Part shown: positions 32,168 through 40,555 of the stretch, one piece after another
Numbering within the stretch: position 1 is the stretch's first letter
Layout of the letters: the number at the start of each line of letters is the position of its first letter
Source: a virus
Length of the DNA: 50,489 nt
Direction: 5' to 3' (one strand)
Virus record (IMG/VR): IMGVR_UViG_3300036781_000222
Span: 1-50,489 of that record
Notes under the pieces: generated by a model
Told to the model about the DNA's origin: nothing
The model's input: only the letters and a program-made list of their open reading frames with translations
Databases searched by the model: none
Position numbers and translations under genes: made by a program

Positions 32168-33783
32168 TTCCCTCGCATATTCGCCATCGGCTGCCGCGCA
32201 ATGCGTGGGCCGCTCATAACTGCTTGTGGTTGTCTGGACCGCCCCCGGCGACCGCCCCCCTGATGCTGAGACCACTCGCGCATATCGACATATCCACGCG
32301 GTCCACCATGCCAGCACATGATAACAGAATCAGCCTTATCTGGCGAGCGTCCCAGCAGATCAATGACATCCTCTTTGGTGGTGATCTTGATCCCGCGCGC
32401 CAGGATCTCGAATGAGACGATCGTCAGTTCCGCCATCAGCTCGGGATCGTTCGGCAGCGCCACCGGGGAGCCGCCGGGCTGGTCCGGATTCAGCGCTTCC
32501 CGCATCCGCCAATAGGCCATCGCCCGCGTATTCGTGAAGCCGTAGCTTTTATCCTCGGTGCGGCGCGTGGTTCCTTCGGCGCCTTTATAGGGGATGACAT
32601 CGATGCCGTTGCCCTCAAGATGGTCACGAGGACCGCCGCCGTAGCCACCACCCATATCAAGCACAACAACAGCACCATCGCGGCGATGCTTGACCACCAG
32701 GGCGGCAACGTCTGTTCCATAGGGGGTTTCCTTGCCTGGGACCTGAACGAACGGCGCAAACCACCAATCATGGCGCCAGGTGATCGTGGTCGTATCCTCT
32801 CCGCCCTGGGCGATATCGACGCCCATGCTGCACATCGGCGTTTCCTCGGGCGGCCGTGGCGTCCAGCGCTCCATGGCCTGCCTGATCCAGTCAGTCGGGA
32901 TCAACTGGTCCGGCGCGTCTTTGCGGGCGGCCATGAAGTTGCCGTCCCGCATCGCCGAGCGCATTTCGCCGCGGAGGCCGTCAAGCGTCGCCTCATAGCT
33001 GGTGCCGACGAGATAAGGGTTATCGCTCACCTTGGCCTGGATGAACGTCCTCGATTTGGGAATGACTGGCTTTTCCTCGCCAGGGAACTGGTATGGCTCC
33101 GGTCCCGGAACCTCGAAATCGCGGTCGTCCGGATCTGTCACGAACCAACGCAGTTCGCCATGCTTGGCTGGCTTGCTATAGGTGATGTCGAGCCAGGGTC
33201 GAAACATGCTGATGATCCATTGGCCCTGGGAATTGACCGGTGGGTTGCTGGCCAGGATGGTACGGCAGCGCTGCTTCTTGGTAATCGATCGGTTCCAGGT
33301 CATCAGGAATCGGATATGCGCCTCAAGGAACTGGCACGCCTCATCGAAGCAAAGCAGGTCGTGCTCCTGGCCTTGCCAGCCATCGACTGAGCCTTCCTCC
33401 TTGGCCGCGCCGAACTCGATCAGCTTCTTGTCGCCGATCCTCATCTTCGGGCGAGAACCTCCAGAGAAGCCGTCTCGCGCGCCGGCAAACTTGATGAGCT
33501 GGTCACAGATGCCATTCAGATCGGTGTAATGGCGGCGCATGATGAGCGAGCGCTCATGATCATTCAGCGCCAGGCCAACCATAAGCCCGGTCTTGCCGCC
33601 GCCAGCGGCTCCCCCATAGAGCAGGATATCGGCGCGTGACAGATATGCATCTGTCTGCGGTCCTGGGTTAGGGATGAACTTCATATGCTTGGTGGCTTCA
33701 ATCGCCTGCTTGCTGACCTCCGCCATCTTGTCAGGCGGCAGCTTGGTCAGTGTCGCCAGGATATCCTTGAGCAGATCGGTCAT
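32164..33783 (-). CDS. terL: Terminase large subunit
   Basis: Predicted 539 residues. Walker A GGAAGGGKT at 57-65, Walker B LLCFDE at 143-148, coupling motif ILASNPP near 177-182, and a C-terminal RNase H-like nuclease starting with GVDIAQGGEDTTTI (Asp323). The protein translocates DNA into the head and cuts it. It precedes the mini-protein set and portal. Confidence 0.93.
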   Translation of the reverse strand: MTDLLKDILATLTKLPPDKMAEVSKQAIEATKHMKFIPNPGPQTDAYLSRADILLYGGAAGGGKTGLMVGLALNDHERSLIMRRHYTDLNGICDQLIKFAGARDGFSGGSRPKMRIGDKKLIEFGAAKEEGSVDGWQGQEHDLLCFDEACQFLEAHIRFLMTWNRSITKKQRCRTILASNPPVNSQGQWIISMFRPWLDITYSKPAKHGELRWFVTDPDDRDFEVPGPEPYQFPGEEKPVIPKSRTFIQAKVSDNPYLVGTSYEATLDGLRGEMRSAMRDGNFMAARKDAPDQLIPTDWIRQAMERWTPRPPEETPMCSMGVDIAQGGEDTTTITWRHDWWFAPFVQVPGKETPYGTDVAALVVKHRRDGAVVVLDMGGGYGGGPRDHLEGNGIDVIPYKGAEGTTRRTEDKSYGFTNTRAMAYWRMREALNPDQPGGSPVALPNDPELMAELTIVSFEILARGIKITTKEDVIDLLGRSPDKADSVIMCWHGGPRGYVDMREWSQHQGGGRRGRSRQPQAVMSGPRIARQPMANMRGK

Positions 33784-33992
33784 CCCAGCACCTGCGCCCA
33801 GGTGGTGGCCAGATCCACTTCGCCGCCATCATCCGGCAGCGGGCGCTCCTGGGTATCGGTCAGCACCGCCTCGCCGATCGACCAGGAGACTTCGACCTGG
33901 ACCACATCCGACACCGCGACGCTGGTAACGCTGACGCCCTTCGGCGCAAGGTCCGTAGCCAACGTGGTGCGAAAGAGGTCCAGGTCGAACAT
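33780..33992 (-). CDS. Small virion-cluster hypothetical protein
   Basis: Predicted 70 residues (MFDLDLFRTTLATDLAPKG). Beta-rich (VSVTSVAVSDVVQVEVSW). Coupled to the terminase gene by ATGA. No family recognised. Confidence 0.6.
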   Translation of the reverse strand: MFDLDLFRTTLATDLAPKGVSVTSVAVSDVVQVEVSWSIGEAVLTDTQERPLPDDGGEVDLATTWAQVLG

Positions 33993-33994
33993 CC

Positions 33995-34837
33995 TTAGCG
34001 AACCTGCTTGATATGCAGGTAGTCGAGATCAACCGTGGCCGACGCGGCCGATCGGGTGAACGCCGCAATCACTGGCGTCAAGGCCACGCTGTTCCGCGGT
34101 CCCGCCATCAGCGCCGAGTTGTTGCTGGCCGGCGTTGCCGCAGCGATCGGCACACCATTGCGATAGAACTTCGCATAGCTGCCGGTCGTGGTGTTATCGC
34201 TGTAAAGCTCGACACGCAGCGTCTCGAAGGTCGCTGCCACCGGAGCGACGCCGAAGTTCTGCCCGGTGCTGTCAACGTCATTGGCAACACCCATGCCCCA
34301 CCAGTTCTTGGTGGTCATCGCCGTGTCAAAGACAAAGCCGACCGCATCGGTCGCCGTGGTCGTGAAGCCATCGGCTGTCCCGGATCCGTTGATCGGCATT
34401 TCCAGCGCTGCCGTCTGATCGGTGAAGCCGATGAAAACGGCGATATTGGTGATGGCCGAGAGCTTGATGCGGCATTCCAAGGCCGTGCATTCGCCCTGGA
34501 ACTGTGCCGGCGCATACCAGTTCAGGCTGCCCTGAAGCTGCACGCCGTTGACCGCCATGGTGGTGGTCGCGCCCGCACCCGTCGTCGAGCGAACCACACC
34601 GGAGCGCTGGACGTTGATGGTCGGAGTTACAACGCCGCCATCCGAACCGGTCTTGGCGTCCCACCGGGCATCGAGCGTATCGCCGAGGAAGTCGTCCCAA
34701 TCGGCGCTCACCAGGGGCGACGCCTCGTGCCGCTGGCTGCCTTCATTGCCGGCGATGAAGCCGTTGAGCGCCAGGACGCGATGCTGGTTGTCCATGCCGA
34801 CGATACGGCCATGTAGGGAAGTTAGAATACCACTCAT
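33995..34837 (-). CDS. Putative structural protein, concanavalin-like
   Basis: Predicted 280 residues from ATG 34837 (MSGILTSLHGRIVGMD), chosen over ATG 34849 because GGAG lies 9 bases ahead. The block DWDDFLGDTLDARWDAKTGSD begins a beta-rich domain with a pattern resembling jelly-roll/concanavalin-like proteins, including LECRIKLSAITNIAVFIGF and FETLRVELYSDN. Probably a head fibre or carbohydrate-binding virion protein; this is inference. Confidence 0.6.
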   Translation of the reverse strand: MSGILTSLHGRIVGMDNQHRVLALNGFIAGNEGSQRHEASPLVSADWDDFLGDTLDARWDAKTGSDGGVVTPTINVQRSGVVRSTTGAGATTTMAVNGVQLQGSLNWYAPAQFQGECTALECRIKLSAITNIAVFIGFTDQTAALEMPINGSGTADGFTTTATDAVGFVFDTAMTTKNWWGMGVANDVDSTGQNFGVAPVAATFETLRVELYSDNTTTGSYAKFYRNGVPIAAATPASNNSALMAGPRNSVALTPVIAAFTRSAASATVDLDYLHIKQVR

Positions 34838-34876
34838 GTCATTCTCCATTCGTGCTGTTGCTGTTGCTTCTCGCGG

Positions 34877-34896
34877 AACCGCCGCGTGCGGTGGTT
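34877..34896 (-). terminator. Hairpin between fibre-side gene and structural gene
   Basis: AACC-g-CCGC / GCGG-t-GGTT inverted repeat in the short gap 34838-34905, directly downstream (- strand) of the 34906-35154 gene. No T-run follows, so the call as a terminator is weak. Confidence 0.3.
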
Positions 34897-34905
34897 AACC
34901 TTTAA

Positions 34906-35154
34906 CTAGCTGGCAATAGGTGGCTGCTGAAGCAGCAACGTCGCCTTGCGGGTTGAATCGATGATGCTATTGATCTCCAGCGTGTCCATGAAGGCGGCGT
35001 AATCATCGTGATCGCATAAGCGCTTCTGCAGATAGATGCTGTCGTAGATGAACGACATGAACACGTTGCCGCCCCAAACGTTATTGATGATGGCTTGCCA
35101 TTCATCAGCAGTGAAAAGAGCTCTGAATACATCGAGGTTCAATTTATCCTCCAT
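34906..35154 (-). CDS. Small protein following the tail fibre
   Basis: Predicted 82 residues from ATG 35154 (MEDKLNLDVFRALFTADEWQ), overlapping the fibre stop by 16 bases. A TTG at 35142 has GGAGG at ideal distance and may be the true start (78 residues). Helical, acidic. A gene of this size right after a fibre is sometimes a fibre-assembly chaperone, but nothing in the sequence proves it. Confidence 0.6.
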   Translation of the reverse strand: MEDKLNLDVFRALFTADEWQAIINNVWGGNVFMSFIYDSIYLQKRLCDHDDYAAFMDTLEINSIIDSTRKATLLLQQPPIAS

Positions 35155-37769
35155 TTCTGGACATGGTTGAGTAACCGGATATTGCAGGCCGAAGTGAGCG
35201 CGCCTGTCCGGCACATGATCTCAAACCCCAATTCAGTCGCTGTCACAGGCGCATTGCTGGTTGCCTGATAGGTGAAGACGGTGCCGCTGTTGATATCGGT
35301 CACCGTCACATTCCAGTTCAGCGTGCCGATCAGGTTTTGCAGATCGAGCTTAATTCCGGCATCAACGCCCCTGGCCAATCCGGTATCGACCCGCGTGCAT
35401 GTGCCCGATCCATCGTTATGCATGATCCACCAGTTGCCAGAGCTAAGATCGGCCGCATCGAAGCCGACACCGATGCAATTGGTTTGTGCAGATGGGTCAC
35501 CGCCTAGAAGTGCTGCTGTCGAGACGAGTCCGAAGAATGCTTGGTGGCCTGTCGTATTGGTGCCGAGTGCGCCAATGGAACTTGACCAGGCGCCGCCCTG
35601 GCCAGCTACGCTGGAAACGTAAATATTACGTGTCGTGGTGAACCAGCCAGAAGCAGATCCGGCCGATGCTGCCGTTGCCCAATTGGTTCTAATCTGCCGC
35701 GTGGTGACGCTGGTGGATGTAGACCCAACTGTGGTTGACGTGGCGTTTGTTCCCGCCAAGCCAAAAGTGCTGGGCGCTGTTGATCCTGTGGTCGGCGAAA
35801 CCTGGGCCATGCGGATATAGGCGTCAGCGATATAAGCGCCTCCAAATCCGCTGAAGGTGAGCACACCGTTGTCGTTGAAGAGAGCGCTTTGCGTGGAGGG
35901 GTCTGACGTTTCCAGGAATGGAATGACGAGATTGCCGGGAACATCGCTCGCGTTTGAACTGAGGGATAAAATGATATCCCCAGCCGACCCGGTGTTGGCC
36001 GATCCTGATTGGAGCAGAATATGGCCGCCATTGCCTGATCCAGAGCTTGCCCCCGCGAGAAATTCCTGAGAGCCTCCGTCACCGTTCGACGCGTTGCCGC
36101 CGGCAAATTGGAATGATCCGGCATCAGCCACTCCGTAACTCTGTCCCGAACCGATGAAGATGTTGCCCCCGAAGCTAGTCCCATCGGAACCATCGTCAAA
36201 GCCGTAGCCAGCGAACATTGTCAAGCTAGTACCAAGTTCTGAGAGAGATTGAGCATCTGCTCCCCAGAAATTGCTTATAACTGTCGTTGTCGTGGCTACG
36301 CCGAGTTGTAATGTGTAATTTCCGCTGCCGTCGTTGACGAATGTCAGCCCGGCATCACCGCCGAACGCGCCGCCATCATTGAACTGCACCTGCGTATCCG
36401 AGCCGCCAGGAGAACCGCCACCACCGCCCGCTGGCGTGGCCCAGGTCGCATCCTCGCGCAGAAACTTGGTCGTGCCGGACGTAGCGCCCGGATCAGGCAC
36501 AAGGCCCTTGGCATGCGAGGCGCCGCTGGCGACAAACGGGCTGAGCATCGCTGTCGCTTGCGACGCGGTGAGGTCACTGGCATTGGCCGTGCCAGCCGTG
36601 TTGTTGCCCTTGATCGTGCCGGCCGCCATCTGTGCGGCCCTGGCGTTGGTCACGGCATTGTTGGCGATGGTGGCGCCAAAGCTGCCAGTTCCCGAGCCGG
36701 TCACGTCGCCTGTCAGCGTGATGGTCTGATCGCCGGTATTCGTGCCGGCGAGGTTGAGCATGGTTTTGGCCTGGGCAACGGTTAGATCCGCCGCATTGGC
36801 CGTACCGCCCGTGCTGTTCCCCTTGAACGTCAGCGTTGGCATCTGCGCCAACATCGCATTGGTGACGCCATTGGTCGCAACCGAGAACTGCCGCCCCGAC
36901 AGCGTCAGGCCAGCGCCGGCCGTATAGGTGCCAGCGCCCGCTATCAGCGTCCAGGTGACGGCGGTGACGCCGAGCGTGCCGCCGGGATCGCTCGTACAGG
37001 CGAACAGGCAATCGGCGTAAGTCGTGCCTTCCTCGATATAGATCAGTGCGCCCGCGAGCTTGTCCCAGGTGTCAGCGTCCGGCGTCCTGGTCCACGCACC
37101 AGCGCCAGTCAGATAGATGCCATTGGTTGCCGGCAGCGTTTGCGCTTGGACGAGAATCCGCGAGCCAGACGGGACCGAGACGCCATCGATCGTCTGATTG
37201 CCGAGCAACGTGACATTGGAGATGGTGGCGACCAGCGCTGAGTTCTTCGGCGACAGGCCCTGTGCGATGAGATCGACATAGTTCTTGGTCGCGGCCTGCA
37301 GACTGGTGGTCGGATCAGCCGCCAGCGTCAACGCGCCAGTCAGCGTACCACCAGAGAGCGGAAGCGCATCCGTAATGCCATAGCCAGCAAGCGTGGTCGG
37401 CGTGCCGGTCAGAGAAGAGAATGCCGGAGTCACGGTCACGTTTGCCGCCAGCGTGAGCTGGCCCTGTGCATTGACGGTAAAGGTTGCCACCTGGGTGGCC
37501 GATCCATAGCCGCCGGCGCTCACGGCGGTGTTGGCGAGGGCGATCGTGCGGTCAGCGGCCAGGCTACCGCCGCCAGTCAGGCCCGTGCCCGTTGAGATCA
37601 GGCGGGTGACAGGCGGGTAAAGTGCACTGGTCTGAGCAAGCAGGCTGGCGCCGCTCATCTTAGCATTGCCAAACGTACCACCGCCCAAGTCCTGGCTAAC
37701 GCGCAGGAGATCACCTGCGCCAAGCGTGGTCGCTGTTACCGGCTCGGCGGATGTCTTGAGATCGGTCAC
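35139..37769 (-). CDS. Long tail fibre protein
   Basis: Predicted 876 residues, Gly/Thr/Ala/Ser-rich. It has typical fibre repeats (TGTGLTGGGSLAADRTIAL, the repeated F/TIKGNxTxGTANAxDLTxxQA at about residues 310-400, and LSGGTLTGALTLAADPTTSL). Residues 185-245 share a module with the 510-residue fibre. C-terminal 180 residues (NCIGVGFDAADLSSGNWW, LGFEIMCRTGALTSACNIRL) are a distinct domain common at fibre tips. It should set host range. Confidence 0.82.
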   Translation of the reverse strand: MTDLKTSAEPVTATTLGAGDLLRVSQDLGGGTFGNAKMSGASLLAQTSALYPPVTRLISTGTGLTGGGSLAADRTIALANTAVSAGGYGSATQVATFTVNAQGQLTLAANVTVTPAFSSLTGTPTTLAGYGITDALPLSGGTLTGALTLAADPTTSLQAATKNYVDLIAQGLSPKNSALVATISNVTLLGNQTIDGVSVPSGSRILVQAQTLPATNGIYLTGAGAWTRTPDADTWDKLAGALIYIEEGTTYADCLFACTSDPGGTLGVTAVTWTLIAGAGTYTAGAGLTLSGRQFSVATNGVTNAMLAQMPTLTFKGNSTGGTANAADLTVAQAKTMLNLAGTNTGDQTITLTGDVTGSGTGSFGATIANNAVTNARAAQMAAGTIKGNNTAGTANASDLTASQATAMLSPFVASGASHAKGLVPDPGATSGTTKFLREDATWATPAGGGGGSPGGSDTQVQFNDGGAFGGDAGLTFVNDGSGNYTLQLGVATTTTVISNFWGADAQSLSELGTSLTMFAGYGFDDGSDGTSFGGNIFIGSGQSYGVADAGSFQFAGGNASNGDGGSQEFLAGASSGSGNGGHILLQSGSANTGSAGDIILSLSSNASDVPGNLVIPFLETSDPSTQSALFNDNGVLTFSGFGGAYIADAYIRMAQVSPTTGSTAPSTFGLAGTNATSTTVGSTSTSVTTRQIRTNWATAASAGSASGWFTTTRNIYVSSVAGQGGAWSSSIGALGTNTTGHQAFFGLVSTAALLGGDPSAQTNCIGVGFDAADLSSGNWWIMHNDGSGTCTRVDTGLARGVDAGIKLDLQNLIGTLNWNVTVTDINSGTVFTYQATSNAPVTATELGFEIMCRTGALTSACNIRLLNHVQKWRIN

Positions 37770-37948
37770 TCGCGCAACTCCAGTCCGCCGTCTTCACGCA
37801 ATTCCAGTCCGCCATCTTCACGCAGCTCGTCATTGCCGCCAGGCGGCACAATGCTGCCGTAACGGTGCGCATGCCCCGAGAACCGAAAGGAGAAATTGGG
37901 ATCGAGCCGCGTGTGCCGGCGGCTAGACAGCAGCGGCCGACGATCCAT
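37766..37948 (-). CDS. Small protein with LREDGG repeats
   Basis: Predicted 60 residues from ATG 37948 (MDRRPLLSSRRHTRLDPNFS), with GAGG upstream. The C-terminus repeats LREDGGLELREDGGLELRE, an 8-residue motif seen in small virion-cluster proteins of phages. It overlaps the end of the coiled-coil gene by 26 bases, and its TGA overlaps the tail fibre ATG. Function unknown. Confidence 0.6.
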   Translation of the reverse strand: MDRRPLLSSRRHTRLDPNFSFRFSGHAHRYGSIVPPGGNDELREDGGLELREDGGLELRE

Positions 37949-38591
37949 CTTGGGCCTCGTCGGGTACGGCTGCGAGGATCGCCCGCGCGGCCTGGAAGCG
38001 TCGCTCGAAGGACGCGATCTGGGCGTCAAGGTCAGACTTGCGCTGGTCGAGGTCGGTCTGCATCGTCGCCAGTTCGGCGCGTGTCTCGGCAAGCTGGGCC
38101 TGGGCTACGGCTGTGTCGCTGGTCAATTTCGCCTCCCTGGCCGACAAGGCGTTATCACGAACGGTGGCAGCCTGCTCGCGGTCCTGGACGGCGGTGGTGC
38201 GGAGGTCGAGGGCGGCGTTGCGCGCGGCGAGCGCACCAGCCTCTGCCACAAGCTTGGCATCGTTGTCGGTTGCCGTCTTGCTGAGTACTGCAAGCTGGTC
38301 CTTGAGCGCTGCGTCACTTGCCGCGCGCTCCTCAGCCAACTTCCGACTCTCGGCCAAACTCGCTTCCAAGTCCTGCTTGGCGGTGAGGATCTCAGTGAGC
38401 ACGGCCCGCGTATCCTGGATCGATCCAGCCATGGCCACGAGCGCCCAGAAGTCACCCATGCGGCCCAGGGCCTGATGGCCACGGGTTTCGGCAAGCAAGC
38501 GCCGATCCTCGGGGGTTTGCGGAAGCGGCGCTCCGCCGGCTCCGCCCACCGCAGTAACCTCAACTAGCTTTCCTGCCGGGTTGTCCGCCAT
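37923..38591 (-). CDS. Long coiled-coil virion-cluster protein
   Basis: Predicted 222 residues from ATG 38591 (GAGG upstream). From residue 60 to 200 it is an almost uninterrupted coiled coil with Ala/Glu/Lys/Arg heptads (ASLAESRKLAEERAASDAAL). It stands between a small structural protein and the tail fibre. It could link fibre to tail, but this is only suggested by position. Confidence 0.65.
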   Translation of the reverse strand: MADNPAGKLVEVTAVGGAGGAPLPQTPEDRRLLAETRGHQALGRMGDFWALVAMAGSIQDTRAVLTEILTAKQDLEASLAESRKLAEERAASDAALKDQLAVLSKTATDNDAKLVAEAGALAARNAALDLRTTAVQDREQAATVRDNALSAREAKLTSDTAVAQAQLAETRAELATMQTDLDQRKSDLDAQIASFERRFQAARAILAAVPDEAQDGSSAAAV

Positions 38592-38598
38592 CACATCC

Positions 38599-38946
38599 TC
38601 ACGAGAAAAAGCTGATTGTGACCACGCAGGTGGTCGCTGAGATGAGGCTCAAGGCCGTGACCTTGGAGACAATGCGCTGAGTGGGGTTAAGCTCACTCGT
38701 TCCCGAGCCATCCGTGACGCTGGAGCCAGGCACTGCCGCGGTCTGATCGTATCCCACGTAGAAATCCGCCGTGCCCTCGAACAGTGCCATCATCGGCACG
38801 ATCACCGCGCTGTTGACGCCGGTATCGGTCGGGATGTTGAAATGCTGCTCGGTGTTCGCCGCCAGCACGATCTGGCAGATCTTGCCGGTCGGTCGGAGCG
38901 CGAACGTTCCATCCCCCAGCACCTCGCGGCGTGCCATCGTTCCCAT
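38599..38946 (-). CDS. Small virion-cluster protein, beta-rich
   Basis: Predicted 115 residues from ATG 38946 (TGATG overlap with the small terminase; GAGGAG upstream); an in-frame ATG at 38937 is possible. Strands such as FALRPTGKICQIVLAANTEQ and TADFYVGYDQTAAVPGSSVT suggest a beta-sandwich. Possible head-decoration or head-closure protein; not recognised with confidence. Confidence 0.6.
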   Translation of the reverse strand: MGTMARREVLGDGTFALRPTGKICQIVLAANTEQHFNIPTDTGVNSAVIVPMMALFEGTADFYVGYDQTAAVPGSSVTDGSGTSELNPTQRIVSKVTALSLISATTCVVTISFFS

Positions 38947-39518
38947 CAGGCGATCTCCTCGGGCGTGATCCCCTGCGACAGCAGGAAAGCCACGCGGCGC
39001 GCGACCTCATCGGGGGATTTTGGGGTGGCTGGTTCGTCGTCGGCTACGCCAGGCAGCGTCGTTCCAGTGACCTGCAACTTGTCGCCATAGCGCTTCGGAG
39101 CAAGCTTTGAGAGAACCCACTTGCGGGTATCGACCCTGAGCCTGGAGCGGGCAAAGTGCTCGCCATTGAACTTGTAACCAGGGTTGTCGGGATGGTTATT
39201 CTCAATCCAGTCATTGCTGCCATCGTCAGCAATTTCAAGGAGTTCGTCGGCCATTTGCTCAAGGCCAATGTCTCTGGCCTCGGCGTATTGCTGGCGGAAA
39301 CCGTGCCTAACTTGCAACCAGCGGAACACGGTTTTGAAGTCCGGCGCCCAATCCTCGCGGCAGATTGCCCGCAGACTTTGGCCATCGGCCAGCCTGGAGC
39401 AGATCTCGTCCGCCGTATCCTGGTTGAACGACGACGGGCGTCCCTGCGGCCGTTTCACAGGAAACGGCGGGATTACATCAGGAATCGGCAGAGTCGCGGA
39501 TTGCTCCATGTGCCCCAT
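38946..39518 (-). CDS. terS: Terminase small subunit
   Basis: Predicted 190 residues (187 if ATG 39509, which has GGGG upstream, is used). GRPSSFNQDTADEICSRLAD, GQSLRAICREDWAPDFKTVF and RWLQVRHGFRQQYAEARDIG form the helix-turn-helix N-terminal domain typical of small terminases. The region with KWVLSKLAPKRYGDK also matches. It recognises the packaging site, probably near the repeats at 39560-39601. First gene of the late block. Confidence 0.88.
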   Translation of the reverse strand: MGHMEQSATLPIPDVIPPFPVKRPQGRPSSFNQDTADEICSRLADGQSLRAICREDWAPDFKTVFRWLQVRHGFRQQYAEARDIGLEQMADELLEIADDGSNDWIENNHPDNPGYKFNGEHFARSRLRVDTRKWVLSKLAPKRYGDKLQVTGTTLPGVADDEPATPKSPDEVARRVAFLLSQGITPEEIA

Positions 39519-39559
39519 CGTCGTGGAGTTTCAACAGGTTAGCTGCGTGTGGATCTGGG

Positions 39560-39601
39560 CGGCGTGAGCGGGCGGAGCGGCGTGAGTGAACGCGGCGTGA
39601 G
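39560..39601. repeat. Three direct copies of CGGCGTGAG upstream of terS
   Basis: CGGCGTGAG occurs at 39560-39568, 39578-39586 and 39593-39601, spaced 18 and 15 bases, in a GC-rich patch 40-80 bases before the small-terminase start. Repeats at this place are candidates for terminase recognition; the three copies are seen directly, the role is inferred. Confidence 0.55.
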
Positions 39602-40134
39602 CGAGCTAAAGCGTTGGAATTGCTAGCTTTGCTGGGCTGGATTGGGGCGCGGACTGCACGGGAATGTGATCGAACTGCACTGCCTCGAATAGTGCCATAG
39701 CGCACAATCGAAATCAACCCCTAGCGTTCCCTATCCTACGTTTGTTGCAGTGCGGTAAGTGGCGTACGAGGTGTCCACGAGGTGTCCTTGCCACTAAAAC
39801 AGGTGTTTTTTAATTTAATTACAATGACTTGACCAATAGTGTCCATGTGTCCAGTCCAAGGAGGTATACAACACCCCCCTAAACACCCCCTAGAGGGATA
39901 ATATTAACACATTGTACAACACGGGGAAGGACAGTAGGACACTAATATACACTACACATACGAATATAATATTTTCAGTTAGTTAGTATAGATGGTAGCG
40001 CTAACAAAGCGGCCGAAACTAGCCTGGACACTACGTGGACGCTTGTGACACTAAGGGTAAAATGTTTGTTGCAGTGCAGCAAGAAAATGGTACGCAACAC
40101 CCTTGTGGGTGGGGTGGTTCCAGGCGCGGAGATC
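39602..40134. other. Main non-coding region, origin candidate
   Basis: No believable gene on either strand. The part 39800-40010 is far richer in A and T than the rest of the window. It holds direct repeats (AACACCCCCT twice at about 39873-39895, TACAACAC twice) and many GTGTCC/GGACAC words. It separates the - strand late block from the + strand primase and so is the natural place for an origin and divergent promoters. Nothing proves replication starts here. Confidence 0.45.
39740..40077. repeat. Direct repeat GTTTGTTGCAGTGC flanking the AT-rich region
   Basis: Identical 14-mers at 39740-39753 and 40064-40077, 324 bases apart. Each is followed by similar sequence (gcggtaag..tggcGTACG and gcagcaag..tggTACGC), so the true repeat is about 35 bases with small gaps. 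The copies bracket the AT-rich segment. Confidence 0.6.
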
Positions 40135-40160
40135 AAAAAAATCCCCGCCGAAGCGGGGAT
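40135..40160 (-). terminator. Rho-independent terminator after the 40174-40383 gene
   Basis: On the - strand, ATCCCCGC-TTCG-GCGGGGAT followed by a run of T (complement of the A-run at 40135-40141). It lies 14 bases downstream of the small gene, shows that the gene is expressed from the - strand, and keeps its transcript out of the origin candidate. Confidence 0.85.
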
Positions 40161-40173
40161 GGGGTGGGATGGG

Positions 40174-40383
40174 TTAGAAGTATCGCCATATCCTGGTCTC
40201 AATCTGATCTGGGCGAATGACCCTGGTTTTAAGTGTGATGCCAAGTTTCTTCTGCCAATAGATCAAGGTGGCTCTGTTTCCTCCCGTGAGGAGCGGCACA
40301 CGCATGCTGTCACCCGGCTTAAGCTGGATCAATGCATCTCCCCATGTCCCCTGAAACGGCTGCCCATTAACAATCAGCCACAT
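40174..40383 (-). CDS. Isolated small protein with own terminator
   Basis: Predicted 69 residues from ATG 40383 (MWLIVNGQPFQGTWGDALIQ), with the excellent ribosome site GAGGAGG six bases upstream. Basic C-terminal half (RATLIYWQKKLGITLKTRVI). It stands alone, divergent from the primase, between a terminator and a palindrome. No family recognised; a regulatory role would fit the place. Confidence 0.65.
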   Translation of the reverse strand: MWLIVNGQPFQGTWGDALIQLKPGDSMRVPLLTGGNRATLIYWQKKLGITLKTRVIRPDQIETRIWRYF

Positions 40384-40424
40384 AGATGGCCTCCTCAAAA
40401 ATTCAAATTCCAATAAAAAACATA

Positions 40425-40440
40425 TAACCTATGTTGGTTA
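40425..40440. promoter_or_regulatory. Palindrome TAACC-N6-GGTTA, operator candidate
   Basis: Perfect 5-base arms with a 6-base spacer in the divergent gap between the - strand small gene and the primase leader. Located where both promoters would be expected. No convincing -35/-10 pair was read on the + strand. Confidence 0.35.
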
Positions 40441-40489
40441 CCGTCAATTATGATAGGATTCACGAGTCGGTTAGCTACCGGCTATCTGG

Positions 40490-40552
40490 CATGGGGGTGC
40501 CGGATCTTCCCCCTTGTGGGTCGGGCGCCCCCATGTCGCAAAAAGGGGGATC
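40490..40552 (+). promoter_or_regulatory. Possible H-type RNA pseudoknot hiding the primase ribosome site
   Basis: Stem A pairs 40490-40501 with 40524-40535 (12 pairs, one G-U). Stem B pairs 40508-40515 (TCCCCCTT) with 40543-40550 (AAGGGGGA), 8 perfect pairs, and its 3' strand is the ribosome site of the TTG start at 40556. The stems interleave, which is the topology of a pseudoknot. It could make primase translation depend on a protein, RNA or ribosome opening the structure. Confidence 0.5.
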
Positions 40553-40555
40553 AAC

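Noticed and set aside
40045-40416. 123-residue + strand frame
   Set aside because: It runs through a - strand terminator hairpin and is antisense to a small gene with a near-perfect ribosome site.
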